29,732 nucleotides of DNA from DASPKA01 sp035628335 (GTDB taxonomy: Bacteria; Patescibacteriota; Doudnabacteria; UBA920): the NCBI GenBank assembly GCA_035628335.1, contig DASPKA010000141.1, forward strand, positions 1 through 29,732, in the 5' to 3' direction. The notes under the pieces were generated by a model. The model saw nothing but the letters and a program-made list of their open reading frames with translations. It did no database searches and had not been told where the DNA came from. Every line of letters starts with the position of its first letter. Positions within the stretch are counted from its first letter, which is position 1. The position numbers and the translations under genes were made by a program. This document shows, piece after piece, positions 5,888-14,418 of this stretch.

Positions 5888-8161
5888 ATGCCAAAATCTT
5901 TAATAATAGTAGAAAGTCCAACAAAGGCAAAGACTATTACGCGCTTCCTCGCAGGTAAATATAATGTGGAAGCGTCTTTTGGTCATGTGCGCGACTTGCC
6001 TAAAAACAAACTTGGAGTTGATGTAAAACACAACTTTAAACCAACCTACACTATTCCAGTCAAAGCCAAGGAGACAATTGAAAAATTACAAAAACTTGCA
6101 GATTCTGCGCCAGAAATAATCCTCGCTACTGATGAAGACCGTGAAGGCGAGGCTATTTCATGGCATTTAGTAGAAGCTTTAGGACTGGATAAGAAAAAAA
6201 CCAAGCGCATTGTTTTTCATGAAATCACTAAAAATGCTATAGACCATGCGCTCTCAAACCCAAGAAGCTTAGACCTTAAGCTCGTAGACGCACAACAGGC
6301 ACGAAGAATTTTAGACCGCCTAGTTGGTTATGAACTTTCACCGTTCCTATGGCGAAAAATTCGTTATGGGCTCTCAGCTGGGCGCGTACAAAGTGTTGCT
6401 GTGCGCTTGATAGTCGAACGAGAACGTGAAATACAGAAATTCGTACCAGATGAGTACTGGTCTTTGCTTGGACTCTTCCAAAAAACTTCAACCAAGCATG
6501 AATTCAATGCAAAACTAGTTTCCTTTGACGGCACAGCTGTAGGAAAGATGGATATACACAATGAAGCTGAGGCAAAAAAAATCTCTGCTAACGTCAAAGG
6601 TATGGACTATGAAGTAGGCAGCGTTACGAAAAGAGAGGTAAAGCGCAACCCCTCTCCTCCTTTTATTACTTCCACACTCCAACAAGAGGCAGCTCGTAAG
6701 CTCGGGTTCTCTGCCAAACAGACTATGGTGGTTGCACAACAGCTTTATGAAGGCATAAAGGTAGGCGACGAGGGAGAAGTGGGTCTAATCACCTACATGA
6801 GAACTGACAGCGTAAACCTAGCCCAGTCAGCTCTAGAAGAAACAAAACAAGTAATACTGAAAGAGTTTGGAAAGGAGTATACACTAGATGAACCTCGTAT
6901 ATTTACCTCTCGCTCTAAAGGAGCACAAGAAGCCCATGAAGCTATTCGTCCCACAGCTTTGCTACGTACACCCATGGAGATAGGACAATTCTTAGACAAA
7001 GGCCAGTTTAAGCTGTATGACTTAATTTGGAAACGTACCATAGCTTGCCAAATGCAGCACGCGGTGATGGACCAAACTACAGTGTTAGTAGATGGGTCGG
7101 GAGACAAGAAGAAAGCCCAGTTTAAGGCAACCGGCTCAGTAATTAAGTTTGACGGTTTTATTCGCGCATACACTGAAGGAAAGGACGAGTCTGACGAAGA
7201 AGACACTGAAGGCATACTTCCGGACCTGAATGAAGGAGATACAGTAAAGCTCAAGGACCTTTCTGAAGAACAGCATTTTACAGAACCCCCTGCCCGCTAC
7301 ACAGATGCCTCGCTCGTTAAAGCTTTAGAAGCAAACGGTATAGGCCGCCCGTCTACATACGCGCCTACACTCACAACTATTCAAGACCGTGGGTATGTAG
7401 AAAAAGAAGAGAAAAAATATAAACCAACCGAAATAGGCTACCTAGTAAATGACATGCTGGTAGAAAATTTCCCAGAAATTGTAGATGTAGGCTTTACAGC
7501 GAAAATTGAAGAAAGTTTTGACGAAATAGCAGAAGGTAACCAAGAGTGGGAACCAGTCATTTCTGATTTCTATAAGCCGTTTAAAGAGCACCTCAAAGAA
7601 AAAGAAGAACAGGTAGAGAAGCAGGTTGAAGTCTCTACTACACCCTGCCCGCACTGCGGGAAGATGATGCTTGTAAAGTTTGGACGCAACGGTAAATTCC
7701 TTGCGTGCCCAGAGCCTGGAACCAAAATAACCCAGCCAATGCCAGAAGAACAGGCGCAGATTGACGCATTGAAAGAAAAAACCAAGGAAGAGAAGTGTTC
7801 TATTTGCGGCTCGGCCATGGATATAAAGCGTGGCAGGTTTGGTTTTTTTCTTGGCTGCTCCCGTTACCCTGAATGCAAAGGCATCTCAAAAATCTGGAAC
7901 AAAATTGGATTTAAATGCCCGAACTGCAAGACTGGGGACATTGCTGAGAAGAAGGGTCGCGGCAGAGGCAAACCTTTCTGGGCCTGCACCCGCTTCCCTG
8001 ACTGTAACTTCATAATAAACACAAAACCAAACACTGAAGCAGAGCTCATGGAGCTTTACGAAAAATGGAAAGAAGGACCAAAAGACGGCGAGAAAAAAAC
8101 AAAAAGAAAGTCGACCCCTCGGGCGTCCCGCCAAATCGGCGGGAAAAAATCCGCTGAATAG
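5888..8161 (+). CDS. topA: DNA topoisomerase I (type IA)
   Basis: TopA relaxes negative supercoils by cutting one strand through a 5'-phosphotyrosine. The start is set at 5888 (MPKSLIIVESPTKAKTI) because the Toprim domain begins there; the TTG 15 bp upstream overlaps the -10 box. The Toprim acidic motif is ATDEDREGEAISWHL. Then come RILDRLVGYELSPFLW, GLSAGRVQSVA and the active site GLITYMRTDS, with catalytic Tyr about residue 303, and KALEANGIGRPSTYAP. The C-terminus carries three zinc-finger units: CPHCGKMM, CSICGSAMDIKRGRFGFFLGC and CPNCKTGDI with CTRFPDC. A basic tail (KKTKRKSTPRASRQIGG) is encoded partly by a GC-rich hairpin. Length, 757 aa, is normal. Confidence 0.97.
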   Translation: MPKSLIIVESPTKAKTITRFLAGKYNVEASFGHVRDLPKNKLGVDVKHNFKPTYTIPVKAKETIEKLQKLADSAPEIILATDEDREGEAISWHLVEALGLDKKKTKRIVFHEITKNAIDHALSNPRSLDLKLVDAQQARRILDRLVGYELSPFLWRKIRYGLSAGRVQSVAVRLIVEREREIQKFVPDEYWSLLGLFQKTSTKHEFNAKLVSFDGTAVGKMDIHNEAEAKKISANVKGMDYEVGSVTKREVKRNPSPPFITSTLQQEAARKLGFSAKQTMVVAQQLYEGIKVGDEGEVGLITYMRTDSVNLAQSALEETKQVILKEFGKEYTLDEPRIFTSRSKGAQEAHEAIRPTALLRTPMEIGQFLDKGQFKLYDLIWKRTIACQMQHAVMDQTTVLVDGSGDKKKAQFKATGSVIKFDGFIRAYTEGKDESDEEDTEGILPDLNEGDTVKLKDLSEEQHFTEPPARYTDASLVKALEANGIGRPSTYAPTLTTIQDRGYVEKEEKKYKPTEIGYLVNDMLVENFPEIVDVGFTAKIEESFDEIAEGNQEWEPVISDFYKPFKEHLKEKEEQVEKQVEVSTTPCPHCGKMMLVKFGRNGKFLACPEPGTKITQPMPEEQAQIDALKEKTKEEKCSICGSAMDIKRGRFGFFLGCSRYPECKGISKIWNKIGFKCPNCKTGDIAEKKGRGRGKPFWACTRFPDCNFIINTKPNTEAELMELYEKWKEGPKDGEKKTKRKSTPRASRQIGGKKSAE

Positions 8162-8172
8162 CGGATTTTTTT
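8145..8172 (+). terminator. Terminator overlapping the topA stop codon
   Basis: AAAAATCCGCT (8145-8155) pairs with AGCGGATTTTT (8160-8170), tetraloop GAAT, T tract to 8172. The topA stop is in the loop and 3' arm. A second hairpin, TCCCGCC/GGCGGGA at 8126-8144, abuts it upstream. Confidence 0.85.
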
Positions 8173-8217
8173 AATCTTTTTTACTGCTTCAAAACATGAT
8201 ATTAACTATAATTCATT

Positions 8218-8247
8218 TTGTCTTCATTAATGAATACGTACTATAAT
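8218..8247 (+). promoter_or_regulatory. Promoter of the Tat-signal protein gene
   Basis: TTGTCT (8218-8223), 18-bp spacer, perfect TATAAT (8242-8247), start near 8254. The leader of about 65 nt holds a small hairpin, GGGTTTA/TAAACCC around 8271-8287, before the AAAGGAG ribosome binding site. Confidence 0.6.
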
Positions 8248-8318
8248 AGAGTGTAGCTCCCCCAACTTACGGGGTTTACTGTAAACCCGAAACACAAACA
8301 ATTGTAAAAGGAGTCAGT

Positions 8319-9323
8319 ATGAATCAACCAAGAAGGACTTTCCTTCAAACGGCTGCCGCATCCCCACTACTTACACTAGTAGGTTCTGCGCGCGGCTTAG
8401 ATATGCAAGCGCAAGTACTTACCCGTGAGGCATGGCTGACCGCGTTTTTGCTCTCACATAGCTGGGCGTGGAACCCAGACGTACCCGGTAACCATGACCA
8501 TGGTTACCAAGGCACCCTTCCTTTTGAGCTAGTGGGCACTACGGGCAACATTCAGGTTTCCCGTACGCTCATCGCCCAAGAACCCATTATCGTAGGTGGG
8601 TTCCCCCGAGTTGAAAACCGGCTGACGCTGGACAGGACTGCAGTGGCCCAAATTTTCAATCAAAGAAATGGGATTGTCAACAGAACTGGCCGTGCAATAG
8701 TTGCGACAGGTCCAGAAAGCCCAGGCCAGGCGACCGGCAATGAGGCGATCTTCAGAACGTTCTGCGCCCGCATTCCAGCGTGGGACTTGAATTTTGGCAT
8801 TGGTGCTAGCCGAGGACATGATCAGTGCATTGACGGCATTCACGTTAAAGGGAATGCGGTTGAAATTGCACTGTTCTTCCCGAGAGGCGTCATGAATCCA
8901 ACAGAGGACGTGACCGTGCCCTTGGCCCGTTTGAGAATGGAGGTAGACAACGTGGCTCTGGTAGAGCACCTCCACCCAAGCGCAACGCTCCACCAAAATG
9001 ACCGCTTTGCCGCAACAAACGCGTTCCGCCAGGGTGATCGGATCACGTTTGACCCGTTGGGCTTTCCGGGTCAGTTCCCCACGTATTATGTGAGCGGGCT
9101 ACTCACGCTTGCCATAAACGCAAGCTCCCCGCTCAGTATGACGCCTGCATTCGTACAGGTGACCGTAAGCAAAGGTCAACACGCCGGCAATACCTACTTT
9201 TTCTTCGACTCTGTGCTTGGCATGCTCACCAACCAGGCCGGGGAAAATCACGGTGTCGAGGAACGCGGTTTCTTCTCAAGGACATACAGTCGCTTTTTCT
9301 CCGGAGGAGTTATCTACTCCTAA
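8319..9323 (+). CDS. Exported orphan protein with a twin-arginine signal, 334 aa
   Basis: I do not recognise the mature protein. The N-terminus, NQPRRTFLQTAAASPLLTL then VGSARG, matches a twin-arginine signal (RR-x-F-L followed by a moderately hydrophobic Ala/Leu stretch) with a likely cleavage site near residue 24-30. The rest has no membrane helix and looks beta-rich, with many Gly, Asn, Thr and aromatic residues, and single Cys residues in FRTFCARIP and HDQCIDG. His-rich spots (NHDHGYQ, EHLHPSATLHQ) could bind metal. It starts with AAAGGAG well placed before ATG and has its own promoter and a shared terminator. A Tat translocase is not in this window, and many CPR genomes lack one. Confidence 0.8.
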   Translation: MNQPRRTFLQTAAASPLLTLVGSARGLDMQAQVLTREAWLTAFLLSHSWAWNPDVPGNHDHGYQGTLPFELVGTTGNIQVSRTLIAQEPIIVGGFPRVENRLTLDRTAVAQIFNQRNGIVNRTGRAIVATGPESPGQATGNEAIFRTFCARIPAWDLNFGIGASRGHDQCIDGIHVKGNAVEIALFFPRGVMNPTEDVTVPLARLRMEVDNVALVEHLHPSATLHQNDRFAATNAFRQGDRITFDPLGFPGQFPTYYVSGLLTLAINASSPLSMTPAFVQVTVSKGQHAGNTYFFFDSVLGMLTNQAGENHGVEERGFFSRTYSRFFSGGVIYS

Positions 9324-9328
9324 CGGAT

Positions 9329-9374
9329 ATAAATTCTCACTTTATCGCATTTGCGATAAAGTGAGAATATTTAT
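9329..9374. terminator. Bidirectional terminator between convergent genes
   Basis: TTCTCACTTTATCGC (9334-9348) pairs perfectly with 9353-9367, loop ATTT, with AT-rich flanks that extend the pairing with one bulge. It ends the plus-strand exported-protein gene, and its outer arm holds the stop of the minus-strand ABC gene. Confidence 0.88.
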
Positions 9375-11131
9375 AGATCAAGATTACGTTGTGTCTGAAG
9401 GTTATAAAGACGTGAGTACTCCCCATCAAGACCTAAAAGTTCTTCGTGTGTACCCCTCTCTACCACTTTACCATTCTGAAGTAGGAGTATTTCATCCGCG
9501 TTGACCACTGTGGCAAACCTATGCGCAACAGTTACTGTAGTAATACCGGCGCTTACTTCTTCTATGCTTTGCTTTATTTCTTGTTCAGTTTTCGAATCCA
9601 GGGCGCTGGTAGCTTCATCAAAGACCAAGATGCTTGGTTTTTTTATTATACTTCGGGCAATAGCAATACGCTGCTTTTCTCCACCGGAAACCTGTAATCC
9701 TCGCTCGCCAACCTTTGACTGTAGGCCGTTGGCTAATTTACCCAAAAACCCACCGAGCTGCGCCCGAGATGCTGCCTCTGTTATTTCAGATTCGCTTGTA
9801 GAAAAACTTCCATATGCGATATTTTCAGCGACTGTCGCGTTAAAGAGCAAATTATCTTGCAGTACGAGGCCTATCCGTTTTCGCAGCTCATATATATCAT
9901 AGTCTCGAATATCAACATTATCTATGAGAATTTGCCCTGAATCCGGCTCATAGAAACGCAGGAGCAGCTTTACCACCGTAGACTTACCGCTACCCGTGCC
10001 GCCTACGAGTGCAAGGTTTTTACCAGGTTCGACAACAAATGACACATTCTGCAAAATTTTCCGTTCAGGCCAATATGAAAAACTTACATTCTTAAACTCT
10101 ATTTTACCCCGCAAACGCTCAGCAGTATTACCATTTTCCTTATTCACAATTCCAAGCTTTTCACGCAGCAAGTCTGTAAGTCTCTCTACCGCTGCCCTAC
10201 CTTCATTTACTTTGGTATAAATGCCGCCTAACTCATATAATGGCTGGTAGACATAAAACGAGTAAAAATTAAACAGGATGACATCTCCAAAAGAAATTTC
10301 TCCATTATACGCAAGTACTGCACCGTACCACAACAGTACAACCCTGGCTAAATTAATTACCGTTCCCTGAGCAAAGCCTAACGCCTGGTTAGCTACAGTC
10401 TTTTTCTTTAAACGCTTATGCTGCAGCATGTTGTCATGCTGCAAGTTATCCTGTTCGCGTTTCTCTGCTGCAAAAGCCTTCACGACCTCTACATGATTAA
10501 GCGCCTCGAGCGAATTACCATAGAGCTGCTCGTTAATTTCGTTTATCTCAACTTGAGCTTTCTTTATACGTTTAGTAAAAATGTACGTTACCAGGAAAAA
10601 CAGAGGTACAAACCCAAACAGTGGAATTCCTATCTTGGGGCTACGTACCAAGACATACACCAAAACGGCAGTAATAGTAAATGCGTTTTGAAAAATCTTG
10701 TCAAAGAAAACCGTAAAGAGACCGGTAATGTCATCGCGAGCCTTACTTATCTTCCGAAAAGTTTCTCCTGTCTTAAATTTACTATGAAAAGCCATTGGCA
10801 ATGCCAAGGTGTGCGCAAAAGACTTTTCAAACACACGGTAGCCAAGGCGGTCAGAAACAGTTTCCACAAAGTACATCTGTAAATTCTTAAACGTACGAGC
10901 TCCAAATGCTACTACTATCCAGAGCAATACAAGACGCATTAAACTTTGGTAGAACTCACTGCTTGAAGGAAACGCTCCTGGGTCTCGCAAATACTCGTCA
11001 ATAATCTTTGCAAAAAATACCGGTTCAATGAGTGAGAGCAACTGGCTTGCAATGACAAAAAGGAAAATCAAAATGATTTTCCTTTTTTCCTGCCCAAGGT
11101 ATGGTTTTATGAATCTGTAAAATTTTGTCAT
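9371..11131 (-). CDS. ABC transporter, fused permease and ATPase (exporter half-transporter)
   Basis: A 586-aa MsbA/multidrug-type half-transporter expected to work as a dimer in the membrane. The start is the ATG at 11131 (MTKFYRFIKPYLG), which has GGAG about 8 nt upstream and overlaps the stop of the upstream gene as ATGA; the frame extends 7 codons further without a better site. Residues about 1-300 hold the six-helix permease domain. The ATPase domain has Walker A GGTGSGKSTVVKLLLRF, Q-loop LVLQDN, signature VSGGEKQRIAIARS, Walker B ILVFDEATSALD and H-loop VTVAHR. The substrate cannot be told from sequence; a homomeric lipid or drug exporter is the simplest reading because no partner half-transporter is adjacent. 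Confidence 0.93.
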   Translation of the reverse strand: MTKFYRFIKPYLGQEKRKIILIFLFVIASQLLSLIEPVFFAKIIDEYLRDPGAFPSSSEFYQSLMRLVLLWIVVAFGARTFKNLQMYFVETVSDRLGYRVFEKSFAHTLALPMAFHSKFKTGETFRKISKARDDITGLFTVFFDKIFQNAFTITAVLVYVLVRSPKIGIPLFGFVPLFFLVTYIFTKRIKKAQVEINEINEQLYGNSLEALNHVEVVKAFAAEKREQDNLQHDNMLQHKRLKKKTVANQALGFAQGTVINLARVVLLWYGAVLAYNGEISFGDVILFNFYSFYVYQPLYELGGIYTKVNEGRAAVERLTDLLREKLGIVNKENGNTAERLRGKIEFKNVSFSYWPERKILQNVSFVVEPGKNLALVGGTGSGKSTVVKLLLRFYEPDSGQILIDNVDIRDYDIYELRKRIGLVLQDNLLFNATVAENIAYGSFSTSESEITEAASRAQLGGFLGKLANGLQSKVGERGLQVSGGEKQRIAIARSIIKKPSILVFDEATSALDSKTEQEIKQSIEEVSAGITTVTVAHRFATVVNADEILLLQNGKVVERGTHEELLGLDGEYSRLYNLQTQRNLDL

Positions 11132-11283
11132 ACCTCTATCTCCAGGTAACATGACTCGCAGAGCCAGTGGAGCTTAGCAGCACTCCAGTAAAACACTTTG
11201 CGTTCGTCATAGTGGCTGCAACAATGCCACCAGTCCAACCATTCACGGGTCCGTGCCAATCGTTCTACCAGTTCTTCAAACAT
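11128..11283 (-). CDS. Small Cys/His protein translationally coupled to the ABC gene, 51 aa
   Basis: I do not recognise this protein. The ATG at 11283 gives MFEELVERLARTREWLDWW and has AGG at a fair distance; a GTG at 11319 would add 12 residues. A cluster of HCCSH and, near the end, LCESCYLE gives a CC-H then C-x2-C pattern that could bind zinc. The stop overlaps the ABC transporter start by four bases, so the two are translated together and the small protein is probably made in stoichiometry with, or regulates, the exporter. This pairing is inference. Confidence 0.6.
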   Translation of the reverse strand: MFEELVERLARTREWLDWWHCCSHYDERKVFYWSAAKLHWLCESCYLEIEV

Positions 11284-11324
11284 GCTCTTACCTACTATAG
11301 TGGTGACTATAAGGTACACTTTTC

Positions 11325-11894
11325 CTAGAAAATTTTCCAGCGTGGCTTCTTATCCTGTGCCGCTTCTGGCTGCTTGTGTTTGGTTTGACCTGCTACATTT
11401 TGTTTAATTGCATCTATTTCATTAATGATGTGCTTTAGGGTTAACTCTATATTTTCGAGTGTTTTTTGTTGTGTGCTAGACATGGTTACTTCATCATCCT
11501 CATTCATTTCCACAACTTCTTTTGAAATCTTGTCCATATCTTGTCCCAAGTCTTCGACGTCTTCCTGAATTTCGTCTACATTTTTCTCCAAACCCTCTAC
11601 GTCTTCTGCAATTTCTTCAACGTCCTCACTAATCTCTTCAATGTCTTCTTGCACGTCCTGCAAGCTTTGTGCCTGGCGGTTAACACTCATTTGAATGAGC
11701 AAAGCTAAATAGATAGCTTCAAGTGAAACAACCGTTGTGAGAATTAAGTTGATCTCATCAAATCCTAATCCGTAGAAATACAAGGAGTATATGCCAAGAA
11801 AGGCAACTGTATGAACACAAATAGAAAATGGAGTACCTACCCAATTGGTAATTTTCTCTGAAGTAGTGGGTTTAGGCTTAAGATTCTTAGTCAT
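11325..11894 (-). CDS. DUF1003-like membrane protein with an acidic coiled coil, 189 aa
   Basis: The first 80 residues resemble the DUF1003 / low-affinity iron permease-like group: a membrane helix around 25-43 (ICVHTVAFLGIYSLYFYG), then FDEINLILTTVVSLEAIYLALLIQMSVNRQAQ, the family's second helix ending in a Ser-Val-Asn-Arg-Gln motif. Residues about 83-130 form a very acidic heptad coiled coil built from repeated ED-V-E-x-I units, followed by a polar tail with a second helix (IELTLKHIINEIDAIKQ). No ribosome binding site is evident before the ATG. The gene ends 5 bp from the start of the downstream small gene's longest frame. Function of the family is not established. Confidence 0.8.
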   Translation of the reverse strand: MTKNLKPKPTTSEKITNWVGTPFSICVHTVAFLGIYSLYFYGLGFDEINLILTTVVSLEAIYLALLIQMSVNRQAQSLQDVQEDIEEISEDVEEIAEDVEGLEKNVDEIQEDVEDLGQDMDKISKEVVEMNEDDEVTMSSTQQKTLENIELTLKHIINEIDAIKQNVAGQTKHKQPEAAQDKKPRWKIF

Positions 11895-11995
11895 AAAAAA
11901 ACACAGGTGCTCTGTTATAGACTAATCATATACTTCCTTATGCAATATGTAAACCCAAAAAAGCTAAGTTATCCACCGTGGAATGTAAAGTGTAC

Positions 11996-12023
11996 TTGAC
12001 ATTATTTATATGACGAGTATTAT
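11996..12023 (+). promoter_or_regulatory. Promoter of the DipZ-like gene
   Basis: Perfect TTGACA (11996-12001), 16-bp spacer, TATTAT (12018-12023). The start near 12030 gives a leader of about 14 nt without a Shine-Dalgarno before the ATG at 12044. Confidence 0.65.
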
Positions 12024-12043
12024 TAAGATATTAGTAACATACT

Positions 12044-13756
12044 ATGTCTATGATTGAGATACTACTTTCATTTGTTGCGGGTGTCCTAACTATTTTGGCA
12101 CCTTGTATTATACTACCCCTTCCTATTATTTTCGGCAGTTCCATAGGCCAGAGCCATAAACTCCGGCCAGTAATGATTGCGCTCGGGTTTACCGCAACCT
12201 TTACTTTACTTACAGTTTTTTTGTTTTACCTAACCCAGGCTTTTGGTTTTAGTGACGAACATAAGCGGTTGATAGGAGTAATACTTCTTGCCCTGTTCGG
12301 CCTTGTGCTCATTTTCCCTTCAGGCTTTGAAAAATTTGCAGGTAGGTTTACTGGCTTATTTACTAAGGCAAGTGCAATAGCCTCCGGCTCAGGCCAAGGG
12401 CTCTGGGGTGGTTTGGTAACTGGGGTAATAATTGGCCTTGTCTGGGCACCCTGTGCCGGTCCGCTTATTGCTCCAGTACTTGCACTTATATTGCAACAAA
12501 AAGAACTCGACACAGCATTCCTCCGTATGTTTGCATTTGCTTTGGGGGCTGGCATACCTATGATGCTCATAGCATATGGGGGGCAGGCCTTAACTACTAA
12601 AATTAAAGGATTAGCCCGCTACTCAAGCACGCTCCAGGCAATTTTTGGAGGCATACTAATTGTGCTTGCTGCAAGTATATATTTCCAATATGACACCGTA
12701 TTGCAAGCAAAACTTGTTGAGAACTTCTCCCTGGGTTCCCTGGAGCAAAAAGTGAATTCATATTTTGATAAACAGACCGCGCCATCCGCACCAGAAAATA
12801 CAGAAATCATTCCGGACACGCAAACTATACCCCAAATGCTCAATATCAAAGTTCCCTGGATACAGCCTGTACCAGCACCTGAGTTCACTGGCATTACCAA
12901 CTGGCTCAATTTACCTGAAGGAAAAAATACCCTAACTCTAGGAGAGCTTCGCGGAAAAGTAATTCTTATAGATTTCTGGACCTACTCTTGCATTAACTGT
13001 ATCCGCACCCTTCCCTACATTACTAAATGGTATGACACCTATGGCAAAGATGGGTTTGTGGTTATTGGAGTACATACTCCAGAGTTTGCGTTTGAAAAAG
13101 AAACAGACAACGTATTGACAGCCCTCAATCGCCACGGTATTCGCTACCCCGTTGCACAAGATAATAACTTTGGCACCTGGAACGCTTATTCCAACCGGTA
13201 CTGGCCTGCACATTACTTGCTGGACAAGGAAGGAAATGTTGTTTACACTCACTTCGGTGAAGGAAAGTATGAGGTAACAGAGAGCGCCATTCAGCAACTC
13301 CTTCAAAAACCTGGTCCAAAAGTTTCTGTAAAAACAGAAACCACAGAAGCGCAAACGCCAGAAATGTACTTTGGAACAGCTCGAAATGCCGAAACCTTTG
13401 ATAATCGAGGTAAGGTAAGCGAAACAGAGTACGAAGCTCCCCGTACGGATGACTGGCCAGCCCATAACCATTTTGGTGTAAGAGGTAAATGGCAGTTTAG
13501 TTCCGAAAAAACTACAAGTCTGGAATCAGGTGTCATTTTCTTAAAATTCAATGCGAAAAAGGTATTCATGGTAGCTGCAAGTAAAAAACCGCAAGTAATA
13601 AAAGTGCATTTCCAAAATACAGGAGCAGTGCGAGAAGTAACAGTTTCAGCTTCCCAACTCTATGAACTCCTCAGTCTACCTGAAAGGGAACGTGGAATGA
13701 TATGGATAGAAATTCCAAAAGCAGGATTTGAGGCCTACACATTTACGTTTGGCTAA
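12044..13756 (+). CDS. DipZ-like fusion: CcdA/DsbD membrane domain plus TlpA-type thioredoxin
   Basis: This protein moves reducing power across the membrane for extracytoplasmic disulfide exchange. At 570 aa it matches the DipZ architecture known from actinobacteria. Residues 1-215 are a CcdA/DsbD membrane domain of about six helices, including the conserved LAPCIILPLP and VWAPCAGPLIAPVL, each with the Cys expected to form the transmembrane redox pair. After an extracellular linker, a thioredoxin-like domain from about residue 300 carries IDFWTYSCINCIRTLPYI, whose CINC is the active site, and WPAHYLLDKEGNV with the cis-Pro region. A C-terminal beta domain (residues about 430-570) is typical of DipZ. 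Two nearby ATGs (12044, 12050) are possible. An XRE regulator follows after 5 bp. Confidence 0.93.
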   Translation: MSMIEILLSFVAGVLTILAPCIILPLPIIFGSSIGQSHKLRPVMIALGFTATFTLLTVFLFYLTQAFGFSDEHKRLIGVILLALFGLVLIFPSGFEKFAGRFTGLFTKASAIASGSGQGLWGGLVTGVIIGLVWAPCAGPLIAPVLALILQQKELDTAFLRMFAFALGAGIPMMLIAYGGQALTTKIKGLARYSSTLQAIFGGILIVLAASIYFQYDTVLQAKLVENFSLGSLEQKVNSYFDKQTAPSAPENTEIIPDTQTIPQMLNIKVPWIQPVPAPEFTGITNWLNLPEGKNTLTLGELRGKVILIDFWTYSCINCIRTLPYITKWYDTYGKDGFVVIGVHTPEFAFEKETDNVLTALNRHGIRYPVAQDNNFGTWNAYSNRYWPAHYLLDKEGNVVYTHFGEGKYEVTESAIQQLLQKPGPKVSVKTETTEAQTPEMYFGTARNAETFDNRGKVSETEYEAPRTDDWPAHNHFGVRGKWQFSSEKTTSLESGVIFLKFNAKKVFMVAASKKPQVIKVHFQNTGAVREVTVSASQLYELLSLPERERGMIWIEIPKAGFEAYTFTFG

Positions 13757-13761
13757 AGAAT

Positions 13762-13962
13762 ATGACTATAGAAAATTCTATTAAAGAAATACGTATGGAC
13801 AAGGGACTTACGCAAGAAGAGCTTGCGGAAGTTCTTGGTGTTTCTCGGCAGACTATTATTGCAATGGAAAAAGGAAGCTATGTACCTTCCCTGCTGTTAG
13901 CTATGCAAGTAGCCAGATTTTTTAAATTACATATTGAAAATATCTTTTCATTAAAAAAATAG
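13762..13962 (+). CDS. XRE-family helix-turn-helix regulator, 66 aa
   Basis: A single-domain Cro/CI-type DNA-binding protein. ENSIKEIRMDKGLTQEELAEVLGVSRQTIIAMEKGSYVPSLLLA covers helices 1-4, with QEELAEVLGVSRQTIIAME as the helix-turn-helix. It belongs to the short YgzD-like group that is commonly encoded next to a small multi-pass membrane protein, as here. It lies 5 bp after the DipZ-like gene and 41 bp before the membrane gene. It may control this unit; the near-palindrome at 13969-13990 is a possible operator. Confidence 0.93.
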   Translation: MTIENSIKEIRMDKGLTQEELAEVLGVSRQTIIAMEKGSYVPSLLLAMQVARFFKLHIENIFSLKK

Positions 13963-13968
13963 CCACAG

Positions 13969-13990
13969 TTCCGTGACGGCCGTCACTGAA
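13969..13990. repeat. 22-bp near-perfect palindrome between the XRE gene and its membrane partner
   Basis: TTCCGTGACGG (13969-13979) reads as its own reverse complement at 13980-13990 with one mismatched pair. The core GTGACGGCCGTCAC is perfect. It could be an operator for the XRE protein or a member of the TTCCGTSA palindromes seen elsewhere in the window. Confidence 0.6.
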
Positions 13991-14003
13991 TAGTGCAGTT
14001 AAT

Positions 14004-14366
14004 ATGAGAATAATTATTTACTATCTTTTATTGTTGGTATTACTTGGACTCATTGGCGGGTATACTGCTTCTGCGGTGCATGACCCTATGAGCATGACAC
14101 AAATTGTGTCTATTGTTGGGGTTTTAGCGCTTTACTCTGTAGGTATCTCTCTGGTTGGTGAAATAAAGTCAGGAGACGAACGTGACATGGCACACCGCTT
14201 TACTGCCTCTCGTCACGCGTTTATTGCTGGTGTCGCTACGCTCTCCTTAGGCCTACTCTACGACCTCATACAAAACCACCAGCTCAACAACTGGCTTCTT
14301 GCTGTGCTCATAGTCATGAACCTGACAAAAATAGTCTCACTCATATGGCAGGATTATAAAAAGTAG
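14004..14366 (+). CDS. Small multi-pass membrane protein paired with the XRE regulator, 120 aa
   Basis: Four hydrophobic segments are visible: residues about 3-22 (IIIYYLLLLVLLGLIGGY), 33-52 (IVSIVGVLALYSVGISLVG), 71-88 (HAFIAGVATLSLGLLYDLI) and 95-113. A charged loop, KSGDERDMAHRFTASRH, lies between helices 2 and 3. This matches the membrane partners (DUF2178-like) that accompany short XRE regulators in many bacteria and archaea; function is not established. No good ribosome binding site precedes the ATG, so translation may depend on coupling or a leaderless start. Confidence 0.8.
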   Translation: MRIIIYYLLLLVLLGLIGGYTASAVHDPMSMTQIVSIVGVLALYSVGISLVGEIKSGDERDMAHRFTASRHAFIAGVATLSLGLLYDLIQNHQLNNWLLAVLIVMNLTKIVSLIWQDYKK

Positions 14367-14376
14367 AATATAACAG

Positions 14377-14416
14377 AAAACAGACCAGCGTCCCGATGAA
14401 CACTAGTCTGTTTTGA
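14377..14416. terminator. Bidirectional terminator between convergent units
   Basis: AAAACAGAC (14377-14385) pairs with GTCTGTTTT (14406-14414). It serves the plus-strand XRE/membrane unit and sits 3 bp past the stop of the last minus-strand gene of the small-membrane-protein array. Confidence 0.85.
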
Positions 14417-14418
14417 TT

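Noticed and set aside
10418..10882. 154-aa plus-strand ORF
   Set aside because: Antisense to the permease domain of the ABC transporter, with no ribosome site and an implausible composition.
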